A stretch of 64,000 nucleotides of DNA from an uncultured Bacteroidia bacterium (GCA_902773925.1 CACYGI010000005.1:62001-126000); one strand, 5' to 3'. Positions 26,259-35,713 are shown, counted from the stretch's first letter. Translations and numbers: made by a program. Notes: a model not told the origin generated them from the sequence alone.

Positions 26259-29057
26259 ATGCAGGACCATTTCAATACCGCATATAACATAGCCGAGGAA
26301 ATTCTGAAGACTCTGGCTCCAGTTACGGATAAAGATATCGTTACGGCCGTCAGTCAGGCCACGATGATTTATCCCGACGTCGATAAAGAACTTCTCAAGA
26401 ATACTCTCCTTGCAAACTATGCCACTCAGATAGACGACTTCAAGATTCTGGAAGGTCGTGAACGGCGTATGCCATGGTTGAAAGAGTTCAAAGCCAACCA
26501 AAGTACGGATTGGGATTTCTGGACTCGTTATGTGAAGTATCTGAAAAAGGACAAGCACTTCCCCGATGCTGTTACCGCCCATCTGGACACCCTTACCGAC
26601 GAGGTATTGGACCACTTGTTCAATCCACAGATGGAGAACGTGCAGATTGGCAAGAAAGGTCTTGTTGTTGGCCAGGTACAATCCGGCAAAACGGCTAATT
26701 ACACCGGGCTTATTTGCAAGGCGGCCGATGCCGGGTTTAATTTCATTGTTGTTCTCGCCGGCATACACAACAATCTCCGCAGCCAGACACAAACCCGCCT
26801 TGATGAAGGTTTCCTTGGCTTTGACACGCAATACGTGAGAAAGTATGAAGAAGGGCTTTCTCAAAAGATCGGTGTAGGTTGCTATAAAGGGTTCAAACAC
26901 GCTATAGCCAATTCCATCACAACTAGTGAGGAAAAGGGCGATTTCACCCAGGGGCGAGCAGATTCACTTGGTATTAACTTCGACACACCAACCCCTTTTC
27001 TCCTTGTTGTCAAGAAGAACGTATCGGTGTTGAAACGCCTTTATGCTTGGCTTCATACGCATGCTGGTGATAGCAAGATAACAACGAAATCGCTTCTAGT
27101 TATCGATGATGAGGCTGACAACGCCTCTATCAACACAAACAAGAAAGAGTTTGATCCGACCAAAATCAACCAGCAGATCAGGCAGATAATCTCCCAATTC
27201 GCCAAATCAGCATATGTCGGGTATACAGCCACTCCTTTCGCCAATATCTTCATTCCTTTGGCTAATGACGATTTGTTCCCGAGAGATTTCATCATCAACC
27301 TGCAAGCTCCGGACAACTATATCGGCCCGGAAAAGGTTTTCGGTACATCTGTGATTCCTGATGAATCCAACGATGATCTGTTGCCGATTGTCCATACGAT
27401 TGATGATTATTCTGACTTTGTCCCTGAGAAGCATAAGAAGAATGATCCGCTACCGATGTATGATCAGATTCCGGACTCTTTGCGGACTGCTCTTAAATGC
27501 TTCATTATCACCTGCGCCATCCGGATGGCCAGAGGACAAGGGAACAAGCACAACTCGATGCTTATTCACATAACGAGATTCCAGATCTGGCAAAATGCCA
27601 TTAAGGAGTTGGTGGAAAAGCTATTCGGCTATTACAAGTCAGAAATCGAGGCGGGAGATCCGATCGTATTGGAAGAGCTCCGGTGTATTTTCGAAGAGGA
27701 TACCCCTTTGTATAAGTCCTACAAGACTGTTACAGAAGAAATCAAGGCATCTTCGCTCAAAGATATTGACAATCGGATCAGGGTCCATACATGGGAGGAG
27801 ATCAAGCCCCTTCTGTTCAAGGCTGTTCAAAAAATCGAAGTCAAGTCTATCAACGGCAGCTCTGGTGACGTTCTCACTTATTATGAGCACGAAGAAACTG
27901 GTGTCTCTGTCATAGCCATCGGCGGTGATAAACTGTCACGAGGCCTTACACTTGAGGGTTTGTCGGTCAGCTATTTCCTCCGCGCTTCCAAGATGTACGA
28001 CACGCTGATGCAGATGGGCCGCTGGTTCGGATACCGCCCTGGATACGTAGATTTATGCCGCCTTTTCACCAGTCCGGAGCTCAATGGATGGTTCCGCCAT
28101 ATTACGATGGCCAGTGAAGAATTGCGTGCAGAATTCAACTATCTCGCAGAAGCTCGCAGCACCCCGGACAAGTATGCCCTTAAAGTCAGATCTCACCCTG
28201 GTTGTCTCCAGATTACCTCGCTGTCTAAGATGCGTTACACCAAGAATGTTCAGGTCTCTTGGGCTTCTCGTCTTGTTGAAACATACCAGTTGCAAATGGA
28301 TGAACAAGTACGAGCAGACAACCTTCGCTACACTGAAGACTTGTTGTCTCCCCTGCCCGAACCTGAACGTCCTGATGGCCACAAAGAATGCTTCTTATGG
28401 CGCGGCGTCCCGCTGGAGGACATTTTGGATTACTTTCACAAGTTCAAAGTTGGCAAGCAACTGGTCAAGGTTAACTTTGATCTGATTTGCGAATACATAG
28501 AAACTCTTGCACAGTCTGGCGAGTTGACCGAATGGAATGTTGCCCTCATGTCCCGATCTGTCTGCGAACGAGGTTCCCACTATAAGTTCGCAGAGAAATA
28601 TGATGCCAACAATTTCTTCCGTACTGCTGCTTCAGATACACGTTCCGGGAACGGGTCCGAATCTTACTATATCAGAAAGAACCATATTGTAGGTGACAGG
28701 ACAGATGAATTTATGGACTTGGACAAGGCTATTCTGAAAGAAGCTCTTAAGGTGACAATAGAGCGGAAGAAAGGCACCGCCAAACCTTGGAAAGAAAGTT
28801 ATCCTGCGCCTGATATTGTCAGAGAGGAGTATCGACCCAGGACACAGCCTCTTTTGATGATATATCCATTGAACCCACGTGGTGCAGACAGCTCGCTGCC
28901 TGATAACGGAATTCCTTTCATCGGTCTGGTCATAGCATTCCCTTCAACCAACAGAACTGACATCGCCTATAGTTATGTAGTCAACCAAGTGGAAGAGTAT
29001 GCAGAAGACGAGAACAACTTTGACGAAACCAACGATAACACTTATGACAATGAATAA
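26259..29057 (+). CDS. Z1-domain protein, superfamily II helicase-like ATPase
   Basis: A 932-aa protein. The P-loop is GQVQSGKTANYTGL (about residue 140), Walker B is LVIDDEADNAS (about 280), and motif III-like GYTATPFAN follows (about 320). The Z1 domain has GGDKLSRGLTLEGLSV (about 556) and the arginine-finger region MQMGRWFGYRPGY (about 585). The C-terminal third is less conserved. Z1 proteins are predicted motor ATPases of the MORC-linked restriction systems. It would move along or remodel DNA for cleavage. It overlaps the next gene by a few bases. Confidence 0.9.
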   Translation: MQDHFNTAYNIAEEILKTLAPVTDKDIVTAVSQATMIYPDVDKELLKNTLLANYATQIDDFKILEGRERRMPWLKEFKANQSTDWDFWTRYVKYLKKDKHFPDAVTAHLDTLTDEVLDHLFNPQMENVQIGKKGLVVGQVQSGKTANYTGLICKAADAGFNFIVVLAGIHNNLRSQTQTRLDEGFLGFDTQYVRKYEEGLSQKIGVGCYKGFKHAIANSITTSEEKGDFTQGRADSLGINFDTPTPFLLVVKKNVSVLKRLYAWLHTHAGDSKITTKSLLVIDDEADNASINTNKKEFDPTKINQQIRQIISQFAKSAYVGYTATPFANIFIPLANDDLFPRDFIINLQAPDNYIGPEKVFGTSVIPDESNDDLLPIVHTIDDYSDFVPEKHKKNDPLPMYDQIPDSLRTALKCFIITCAIRMARGQGNKHNSMLIHITRFQIWQNAIKELVEKLFGYYKSEIEAGDPIVLEELRCIFEEDTPLYKSYKTVTEEIKASSLKDIDNRIRVHTWEEIKPLLFKAVQKIEVKSINGSSGDVLTYYEHEETGVSVIAIGGDKLSRGLTLEGLSVSYFLRASKMYDTLMQMGRWFGYRPGYVDLCRLFTSPELNGWFRHITMASEELRAEFNYLAEARSTPDKYALKVRSHPGCLQITSLSKMRYTKNVQVSWASRLVETYQLQMDEQVRADNLRYTEDLLSPLPEPERPDGHKECFLWRGVPLEDILDYFHKFKVGKQLVKVNFDLICEYIETLAQSGELTEWNVALMSRSVCERGSHYKFAEKYDANNFFRTAASDTRSGNGSESYYIRKNHIVGDRTDEFMDLDKAILKEALKVTIERKKGTAKPWKESYPAPDIVREEYRPRTQPLLMIYPLNPRGADSSLPDNGIPFIGLVIAFPSTNRTDIAYSYVVNQVEEYAEDENNFDETNDNTYDNE

Positions 29058-30045
29058 CCATATGCTCGACCTCTGGGCGCAGATGGAAGCCCAGCACACG
29101 ATGGGGATTGTCAAACGTCTCTATGACAGCAGCATCCCTTATCATATCTTCGCCACCTATGCCAGTGACGAACGCGGATATGGCATTTCGTTCTCATATC
29201 CAGAAGAAATAAGGATAGACACCACGCCTTTCTCCAATCTGAAGAAGCTCAAGGTTGGCATATACAACGACGCCAGCCTTGTCAACTCCAAGATGCTGCT
29301 GATTCAGCTTCTTGCTCCAGCTCAGAGGGATACATTCTCCTGCTTGTGCGAAAGCCTGATTAATACCGTCAAGAGCATGGAGTCCGAAGAGGAGATGATC
29401 AAGAGTGTTATCAACCAACTGGACAAATGGCGCAATCTGTTTGACAAAGCCGGCACTGAGGGACTTTCTCCGTCGCAGCAGCAAGGTCTCTATGGCGAAT
29501 TGACATTCCTCCGGAAGCTGATTACAAAGAAGGTGTTCCCGGCATATGAAGCGTTAGACTATTGGGTAGGTGTTGATGCCGCACAAAGGGATTTTATGGG
29601 AGATTCTTGGGCGGTCGAAGTTAAGACAACGGCCACAAGCAATCCTCAGGAAGTTACCATCAACAGCGAAAGGCAGCTGGATGAGAGTTTGTTCGAGAAC
29701 CTTTTTTTGTACCACTGCTCCGTCGAAATCACCAAGAAGAACGGAGAATCGCTTCCTGACAAGATATACAAGTTGCGCCGTGACCTTGAGAATGACCCTG
29801 CCGCTTTATCCAAGTTCAATGAGCGGCTCATTACAGCGGGCTATTTTGATGAAGACGAAGCATTGTACGCCTTCCGCGCTTACAAGGTCCGTGGAGAAAC
29901 CCTTTTCCGCATTGAGGGAGATTTCCCCCGCATCAAAGAGAGTGACCTCAGGACAGGCGTAGGCAATCTGACATACTCCATCGTTCTGTCTGCCTGCACT
30001 GGGTACATCAAATCCGAATCTTCAGTTTTCAACACTATCAAATAG
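29044..30045 (+). CDS. PD-(D/E)XK-motif protein, DUF4420 type
   Basis: A 333-aa protein with a restriction-endonuclease-like core: GLYGELTFLRKL contributes a glutamate, and GDSWAVEVKTTA (about residues 183-195) gives the D...ExK active-site pattern. DUF4420-type proteins are the usual nuclease-fold partner of Z1 proteins. It would be the cleaving subunit. The start is ambiguous among ATGs at 29044, 29050 and 29062; the first two overlap the Z1 stop, suggesting coupled translation. The AIPR gene follows after 1 nt. Confidence 0.85.
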   Translation: MTMNNHMLDLWAQMEAQHTMGIVKRLYDSSIPYHIFATYASDERGYGISFSYPEEIRIDTTPFSNLKKLKVGIYNDASLVNSKMLLIQLLAPAQRDTFSCLCESLINTVKSMESEEEMIKSVINQLDKWRNLFDKAGTEGLSPSQQQGLYGELTFLRKLITKKVFPAYEALDYWVGVDAAQRDFMGDSWAVEVKTTATSNPQEVTINSERQLDESLFENLFLYHCSVEITKKNGESLPDKIYKLRRDLENDPAALSKFNERLITAGYFDEDEALYAFRAYKVRGETLFRIEGDFPRIKESDLRTGVGNLTYSIVLSACTGYIKSESSVFNTIK

Positions 30046-30046
30046 T

Positions 30047-32416
30047 ATGACTGATATAGAGAAATACTACCTGCAGCTTTGTCAAGAGGTTACTTCCCGG
30101 CAACTCGCAAACGAAGAGGGTGACACCCAGGAACAGACATTCACCCGCTTGTTCCTGGATTTGCTTTCCGAGGCCGGAGAAACCGAGAACACTACTGTTG
30201 CCTATGATGAAAAAGACTTTGGCACCAAAAAGACCCATAAAATCAACGGCTACGCCATTTCCGACAATTATGAAACGGTAGATCTCTTTATCACCATTTA
30301 CCGTCCGGAAGAAGAGATTCCGGTCATTTATAAGAAAGATATAGACCAAGCGGTCACTCGCATTACCAACTTCTTCCGGAAAGCGACATACAACAACTAT
30401 GAAGATGATGTTGCTGAATCATCTCCGATTTTCGAATTCGCACATACATTAGGTTCATACCAAGAGTTGAAGGATAATCTTGTCCGTGTCAATGCGTTTA
30501 TCCTGACAAATGGAGAATACAAAGGAGAGATTCCCCAATCAATCAGTTTGAACGGCAATAAAATCTTCTATAGAATTCTGGATATCAACTACCTGTTCCA
30601 GATTTCAGAAGCATCCCACGTCCCGATTGAAATAGATTTTGATGAAGAAAAAGCAGTGGTCCCCTGCCTGCCGGCAAGCACCGACAACGAAGAATACCAA
30701 GCTTATGTGGCCATTATTCCAGGGACCTGTCTTGCCAATCTGTATGAGCGTTTTGGTTCCAGACTGCTCGAGCAGAATGTCCGTTCCTTCCTTCAATTCA
30801 ATGGCAAGATTAACAAAGGCATACGTGAGACAATCAAAACCGAACCTCATATGTTCTTTGCGTATAATAACGGTCTGGCCGCAACTGCTGACCATATAGA
30901 GCTGGACGAAAGCGGTCATTTCATAAGCAGAATTAACAATCTGCAGATAGTCAATGGTGGACAGACGACTGCTTCGATATACTATACCCAGAAGAAAGAC
31001 AAGGCCGACATCTCGAGCATCTATGTTCAGATGAAGATCTCGGTTATAAAAAAGCAGGAGCAGTTCAACGAGATAGTATCGAGAATCTCTAGGTATGCGA
31101 ATACCCAGAACAAAGTCAACGATGCCGACTTCACGGCAAACAACCAGGCACTTATCGAGTTTGAGAAACTTTCAAGATACATTCTTACACCACTGTCATC
31201 CGACAGTCCTTTGCAAACTTACTGGTTCTTCGAACGTGCCCGGGGCCAATATAAGACACTTCGGCAAAAGGAAGGCTTCACAAAGTCGCGTCAGGATGCT
31301 TTCGACAAAAAGTACCCCAAAGGACAAGTTCTCACAAAGACAGATATTGCCAAGTATATCAATGCCTACGAAGAGGTGTACGAAGGCAAGAAACTCGTTA
31401 TCGGCCCTCATATTGTTGCACGTGGTAACGAAAAGAACTATGCTCGTTTCATAAACAACAACCTTCCCGAGACCCTCAAGAAGATTAACAACGTATACTT
31501 TGAGGACACTATCGCCAAGGCTATTCTCTTCAAAACTGCTGACAAGCGTTATGGTACCAAGGCGAGCGCTGTTCACATCGGCGAACTCAAGAATGTAACG
31601 GTGCCTTACACCATCGCGCTATTAACCAAGATAACTGACGGCGAACTCGATTTGTATAAAATCTGGAAAGCCCAGCAGCTGTCCCCGGCCCTCTCTGATT
31701 TCATTTTTGATTTAATGGTTCAAGTAAACGAATTCATCATCAAGAATTCCGTTGGTTCACATTATATCGAATGGGCAAAGAAAGAGGAATGCTGGAACAT
31801 GGTCAAAGAACACACTTTTGCCTATGACCTCGCCCAGATTAAAGACGACTTGATTGATTCTTCCAATCCACCGGTTAGACGTGTGTCCGGGGAGGACCAA
31901 AGCGGGAATGGTACCTACGAGCACGAAATAGGCATCATTCGTTCCATCCCACCTTCGTTATGGAACAAGATTGCGGACTGGGGCCAGTCCTCCGGATTCC
32001 TCGCAATCCATTACCAGAGTGCAGCCCGCGACACCGCACATAAGCTTAAGTACAACCATTTGATTACTGAAACCGACCGCAAACGAGCGATGGCTATCTA
32101 TGAGATAGTCTGTCAGAACAATATCGAGCTCCTGGACGAAGCCGATGAGCTTGCGGAACGGGATCGAGAAGCAAGGGAGGCCTTGGAGGCTAAGAAAGAA
32201 AAGAAGCGGCAGGAATCCGGTGTCCAAGCTGATGATATCACATTGGATTTGATCAAAGAGATGGTTGATTGGGACCGCAGAAAACGTAATCTTGAGGACT
32301 GGAAGTGGAAAGTGATGAATGATGTCGTTACTGGCAAAAAGCCGCTTACAGACACTTACAAGTACACCTTCTGGCTCAACCTCCAGTTCTTGCGTAAAAA
32401 AGGTTTTCCTAAATAA
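30047..32416 (+). CDS. AIPR-family protein (abortive infection phage resistance)
   Basis: A 789-aa protein with the AIPR signature FLQFNGKINKGIRETI, then PHMFFAYNNGLAATA and INNLQIVNGGQTTASI (about residues 245-310). AIPR proteins occur in phage-resistance loci and in Z1/MORC cassettes; the core is thought to be related to nucleases, but its reaction is not settled. The C-terminal ~100 residues form a charged helical region (EADELAERDREAREALEAK). It is 1 nt after the DUF4420 gene. Its stop is followed by an open frame for a small nuclease that has no clear start. Confidence 0.88.
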   Translation: MTDIEKYYLQLCQEVTSRQLANEEGDTQEQTFTRLFLDLLSEAGETENTTVAYDEKDFGTKKTHKINGYAISDNYETVDLFITIYRPEEEIPVIYKKDIDQAVTRITNFFRKATYNNYEDDVAESSPIFEFAHTLGSYQELKDNLVRVNAFILTNGEYKGEIPQSISLNGNKIFYRILDINYLFQISEASHVPIEIDFDEEKAVVPCLPASTDNEEYQAYVAIIPGTCLANLYERFGSRLLEQNVRSFLQFNGKINKGIRETIKTEPHMFFAYNNGLAATADHIELDESGHFISRINNLQIVNGGQTTASIYYTQKKDKADISSIYVQMKISVIKKQEQFNEIVSRISRYANTQNKVNDADFTANNQALIEFEKLSRYILTPLSSDSPLQTYWFFERARGQYKTLRQKEGFTKSRQDAFDKKYPKGQVLTKTDIAKYINAYEEVYEGKKLVIGPHIVARGNEKNYARFINNNLPETLKKINNVYFEDTIAKAILFKTADKRYGTKASAVHIGELKNVTVPYTIALLTKITDGELDLYKIWKAQQLSPALSDFIFDLMVQVNEFIIKNSVGSHYIEWAKKEECWNMVKEHTFAYDLAQIKDDLIDSSNPPVRRVSGEDQSGNGTYEHEIGIIRSIPPSLWNKIADWGQSSGFLAIHYQSAARDTAHKLKYNHLITETDRKRAMAIYEIVCQNNIELLDEADELAERDREAREALEAKKEKKRQESGVQADDITLDLIKEMVDWDRRKRNLEDWKWKVMNDVVTGKKPLTDTYKYTFWLNLQFLRKKGFPK

Positions 32417-32930
32417 CAGACATAAGCTCCGATATCAATTATTTCCCCGTTCTGTTGGGATTGACGAAACAATCAAACAAGTAATAGACTGTTTTGATCG
32501 CCATATTAGTGAGATTGATTCGCCAACTCATACCCTGAAGAGCGATGAAGTTCTGAAGACGATTGCCCCGGAGTTGAAGGCTCTGGGGTTCAGGATCGAA
32601 GAGAGCAAAGCAGCTGACGACAAAATCAAAGTCCCTGTTTTGTTTAGCATGAACAACAAGATAGACAAGTTCTTTGATGCTGACGCTGTAAGCGCTGATG
32701 GCCGCATAGTTCTGGAAGTCGAGGCCGGGCGGGCTTATTCGAACAACCAATTCCTGAAGGATGTATTCCAAGCCTGCATGATGTACGGTATCGACTACCT
32801 GATGATTGCCGTGCGAAATAATTATAGGGGGAATCCTGATTTTGAAAATATCTTCAATTTCTTCGAAACGCTCTATATCAACGGTCGCCTCCAGCTGCCA
32901 CTCAAAGGAATTGTCCTTATAGGATATTGA
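32319..32930 (+). CDS. Small restriction-endonuclease-like protein, start uncertain
   Basis: The real protein probably begins around KLRYQLFPRSVG, just after the AIPR stop, and runs about 165 residues to VLIGY. FFDADAVSADGRIVLEVEAG gives a D...E-x-E pattern that would fit a type II restriction nuclease fold (BamHI/BglII-like), followed by FQACMMYGIDYLMIAVRN. No ATG, GTG or TTG lies in frame between 32417 and this region. The only ATGs (32319, 32322) would need a 98-nt overlap and a peptide with no sense. A +1 shift near a run of six A (about 32397) would fuse it to AIPR. It precedes vsr by 1 nt. Confidence 0.6.
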   Translation: MMSLLAKSRLQTLTSTPSGSTSSSCVKKVFLNNRHKLRYQLFPRSVGIDETIKQVIDCFDRHISEIDSPTHTLKSDEVLKTIAPELKALGFRIEESKAADDKIKVPVLFSMNNKIDKFFDADAVSADGRIVLEVEAGRAYSNNQFLKDVFQACMMYGIDYLMIAVRNNYRGNPDFENIFNFFETLYINGRLQLPLKGIVLIGY

Positions 32931-32931
32931 T

Positions 32932-33357
32932 ATGTCTGATGTAATGACGCCCCAGCAGCGGCATGATTGCATGTCGCATATCCGGTCCAAGAATACAAAA
33001 CCGGAGCAGTTTGTGCGCCAGGCTTTGTGGCATCAGGGATTCCGCTATAGGCTACACGTTAAAGACCTTCCCGGGAAACCGGATATCGTACTTCCAAAGT
33101 ACAAGACGGTAATCTTTATAAACGGCTGTTTTTGGCACGGCCACGAAGGATGTAGGGATTTTGTCATCCCCAAGACGAATACAAGCTTCTGGCTAGACAA
33201 AATAAGATCGAACAAAGATCGTGATGCTCGCAATGAAAAAGAGCTCAATGAAGATGGATGGCGAGTTTTGACCATCTGGACTTGTGAATTGAAAAAGAGA
33301 ACCAGAGAGAAAACGATAGAGATGCTTCTAAAGTCTCTCCTTGCCCATAATCTTTGA
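32932..33357 (+). CDS. vsr: Very short patch repair endonuclease (Vsr)
   Basis: A 141-aa Vsr protein, which nicks DNA next to T:G mismatches formed when 5-methylcytosine deaminates. Family sequence is clear: MSHIRSKNTKPEQFVRQALW, GFRYRLHVKDLPGKPDIVLP, TVIFINGCFWHGHEGC, then GWRVLTIWTCEL. The catalytic aspartate is in KPDIVLP and the zinc ligands are in the GCFWHGHEGC stretch. It sits at the end of the methyltransferase cassette, as expected for a C5 methylase partner. Confidence 0.95.
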   Translation: MSDVMTPQQRHDCMSHIRSKNTKPEQFVRQALWHQGFRYRLHVKDLPGKPDIVLPKYKTVIFINGCFWHGHEGCRDFVIPKTNTSFWLDKIRSNKDRDARNEKELNEDGWRVLTIWTCELKKRTREKTIEMLLKSLLAHNL

Positions 33358-33642
33358 GATTATTGCCTCGACCTCATATGGCACCTCTTGTGCCTTGCAA
33401 GAAAGAACAACTAGTAGAGCACTTATACTCACCCTAAAATGCCCTGACCATATGAATTGCAGATTGAGGAACTTTCTAACCGAGATTATTCAAAACGACC
33501 TTGATACCGTTCAGAGAGCGCACCTTAGTGGAAAGCTCTGTGAATACGCTTGAATCCAGATGCGTTGGTGTGGAGGGAGACTAGGCAAACATTCTTCTTG
33601 CCCGACTTGAGGCAACATAAATTGTGGCTGATGTTTGATTCC
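33358..33642. other. Gap without a clear gene
   Basis: No plus-strand gene is seen between vsr and the next promoter. The minus strand holds two short open pieces that read like protein (ELSTKVRSLNGIKVVLNNLG near 33470-33540 and ALLVVLSCKAQEVPYEVEAI near 33340-33430) in different frames. They could be a frameshifted relic, but no start or family is recognised. Confidence 0.35.
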
Positions 33643-33675
33643 TTTGGCGAAGTTACGCAGAATTCTATATATTTG
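33643..33675 (+). promoter_or_regulatory. Promoter (TTTG / TATATTTG) for the HARE-HTH gene
   Basis: TTTG at 33643-33646 and TATATTTG at 33668-33675 are 21 nt apart. The start codon at 33682 lies where transcription should begin, so the mRNA may be leaderless. Confidence 0.7.
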
Positions 33676-33681
33676 CATATT

Positions 33682-33888
33682 ATGTCCCTCCCCGAAGCCA
33701 TAGTATATCTTCTGGTCAGTTCCGGTTACGGGATGAAGGTGGGGCAGATTGCTAGGGAGATCAATGCGCGGGGGCTTTATACCCGCCGGGACCGGACGCC
33801 GGTGACGGACAAGCAGGTCTATGCGGTGATTATGGCCCATCCCGAGACCTTCGTCAAGTCCGAGGGGCGGATACGTTTAATGATTTGA
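33682..33888 (+). CDS. HARE-HTH-like winged-helix mini-protein
   Basis: A 68-aa protein: SLPEAIVYLLVSSGYGMKV, GQIAREINARGLYTRRDR, TPVTDKQVYAVIMAHPETF and then VKSEGRIRLMI. This follows the HARE-HTH (HB1/ASXL/restriction HTH) pattern found at the N-terminus of restriction enzymes and RNA polymerase delta. Here it stands alone, which may reflect loss of a longer partner or a small DNA-binding accessory. ATG 33682 is preferred over an upstream ATG at 33550, since the conserved domain and a strong promoter agree. The next gene starts 24 nt after its stop. Confidence 0.65.
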   Translation: MSLPEAIVYLLVSSGYGMKVGQIAREINARGLYTRRDRTPVTDKQVYAVIMAHPETFVKSEGRIRLMI

Positions 33889-33912
33889 ACAGACATTTCA
33901 AGCTAATAGCGA

Positions 33913-35472
33913 GTGGATCACTATCGCGAAATAAAACCGGTCTTGAACAAGTTGTCGAAGTACAATGTATTTGACAGCTTGGATGTAATTAGCATTTACG
34001 TTAGGTTCATAATCTCCGGACAGGAAAGATCTACCATTCAGGATGTAGAGAATCCGGAGTATAATGCCATTGAACTGTATTTCGCCGATTTTCTAATCAT
34101 CAATTCGATTCTACACTGCACAGAACTGCCAGGAGAGCTTTCACTACGGAAGCAGAATGATCGGTACAAAATCTTCAAGCCAGTTGCAGAACTGAACGAC
34201 GAGGTTCATAAGATGCAATCGGAAAAGGAGCCTTTGGTATGGTTTGTCTCATATGTGTTCAACCAGACCAATATGAATCTGCCCGGAAATGCATTGGTGA
34301 GCATCTACAGGTATCTTTATCTATATGATTCAGAGAGCATCAGGACTGTTGTGCAGAAAGAACTGGGTTTTTCTCTAGACTACTATTTCCGTGCTGCTTT
34401 ATATGTTTATTGCTCATTCAGCAATGGTCATATTCATTACAAAGAGAAGGATCTGCTGAAGACTCAATTTAGGAAATCGGGCTATATTCCGGCAATACGG
34501 AGGGCGTTGAGTGATATTAGTCTTGAATTGGCCGATTTAAAGCTACTTTGCAAGGATTACTGTAGTTATGAGAGCGACAGAATCTTTAACTATTACAATG
34601 ATGCCCCTCATGTCCGCTATCCACTGATTCGTTGCTTCGACGGTTACTGCTGTGTGATTCCTGATTATATCCTGGCGGCACTGCTGGATGGATTATATTA
34701 TACGCTGGAGGTTCCCAATCATTCTGTTATTCGACAGGAGTTCGCCACGAACTTTGAGAACTATGTCGGAATGCTTCTTGAGACGGCTTTAGGCGACTCT
34801 ATCATCAGTTTTTGCCGTGAGATAACCTATAAAGCAGGAAAGCAAGGAAGTCTGAAAACCTCCGATTGGATTCTCTGGGACAGCGAGGGTATCTGCTTCC
34901 TGGATTGCAAACTAAAGCGCATATCAATTGCAGGGAAGCATGCCGTAGAGGTGGACGATAATCTCATTAAACAGATTGTTGACGGTCAGCCCTTCTCTGG
35001 TAAAAATAAGCATGACATAATTGAATCGTTGGAGGAGGGTCTAACGAAAGACCTTATCCTTCTGGGGATAGACCTGGGGAAGATTTTTGTCTGCTACGAA
35101 GACTACAAACAGGGTATCATCCCCGGACTGGAATACGATGCTGACAAAAGACAATTTGCTTGCCTCGTAACACTTGAGGATGGCTATATCAATACACCTG
35201 AGTATAAGAAGCGAATTGTTCAAATTGCACAAAGCTACCGTGATTTTAAGACCGGTCATCACGATATTATCAACGATAAAAATGTTCTTCTTCTGTCAGT
35301 AAATCAATTAGAGAGCAGTTTGGCGTTGATTACAGATATGGGTGTCTCTAAATTCATTGACAACGTCACGAAACTGAATTCACAAAGCAATAGAAAGATC
35401 TTGGATTTCCTAATAGAGCGATTCACTCAAAGGATTTACGATCCTTTCATGACCGACATTATTCACATTTGA
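33913..35472 (+). CDS. Uncharacterised PD-(D/E)XK-like protein (putative defence gene)
   Basis: A 519-aa protein using GTG at 33913; no ATG lies near. I do not recognise a named family. The middle has a restriction-nuclease-like active-site pattern: MLLETALGD (glutamate), then KTSDWILWDSEGICFLDCKLKRI (D...D-x-K, about residues 316-338). The N-terminal ~270 residues are helical without motif. It follows the HARE-HTH mini-gene by 24 nt and lies in the defence island, so a nuclease defence role is a reasonable guess. A short AT-rich gap follows before the toxin-antitoxin promoter. Confidence 0.6.
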   Translation: MDHYREIKPVLNKLSKYNVFDSLDVISIYVRFIISGQERSTIQDVENPEYNAIELYFADFLIINSILHCTELPGELSLRKQNDRYKIFKPVAELNDEVHKMQSEKEPLVWFVSYVFNQTNMNLPGNALVSIYRYLYLYDSESIRTVVQKELGFSLDYYFRAALYVYCSFSNGHIHYKEKDLLKTQFRKSGYIPAIRRALSDISLELADLKLLCKDYCSYESDRIFNYYNDAPHVRYPLIRCFDGYCCVIPDYILAALLDGLYYTLEVPNHSVIRQEFATNFENYVGMLLETALGDSIISFCREITYKAGKQGSLKTSDWILWDSEGICFLDCKLKRISIAGKHAVEVDDNLIKQIVDGQPFSGKNKHDIIESLEEGLTKDLILLGIDLGKIFVCYEDYKQGIIPGLEYDADKRQFACLVTLEDGYINTPEYKKRIVQIAQSYRDFKTGHHDIINDKNVLLLSVNQLESSLALITDMGVSKFIDNVTKLNSQSNRKILDFLIERFTQRIYDPFMTDIIHI

Positions 35473-35614
35473 TTCGTCCGAGCCAATGATGCCTCAATTG
35501 TCCCCTCTGTGACTTTCTATAACAACTGCCTTTAGGAGCATGAAAACGGTAAATCGTTGCTTGATTACTTTAAAGATAAATTAGAATAGAATTCAGCATA
35601 GTTTCTATTCTCTC

Positions 35615-35645
35615 TTTGTTGAGTTCGTTTAAATCCCTATCTTTG
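35615..35645 (+). promoter_or_regulatory. Promoter (TTTG / TATCTTTG) for the toxin-antitoxin operon
   Basis: TTTG at 35615-35618 and TATCTTTG at 35638-35645 are 19 nt apart. This leaves a leader of about 60 nt before the ATG at 35714. Confidence 0.7.
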
Positions 35646-35713
35646 TGTATCCCGTCTCACTTAAGAGGCGAGAGTATTAAAATTATATGGTTTAGTTTGA
35701 ACTTAACTTTTTT

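Noticed and set aside
32390..32416. -1 frameshift at the AAAAAA run to explain the AIPR-nuclease junction
   Set aside because: The downstream frame is +1 relative to AIPR, so a standard -1 slip at A AAA AAG cannot join them; an indel or rare start fits better.
33341..33553. 70-aa plus-strand ORF after vsr
   Set aside because: It overlaps the end of vsr, has odd composition and no ribosome-binding site or family.
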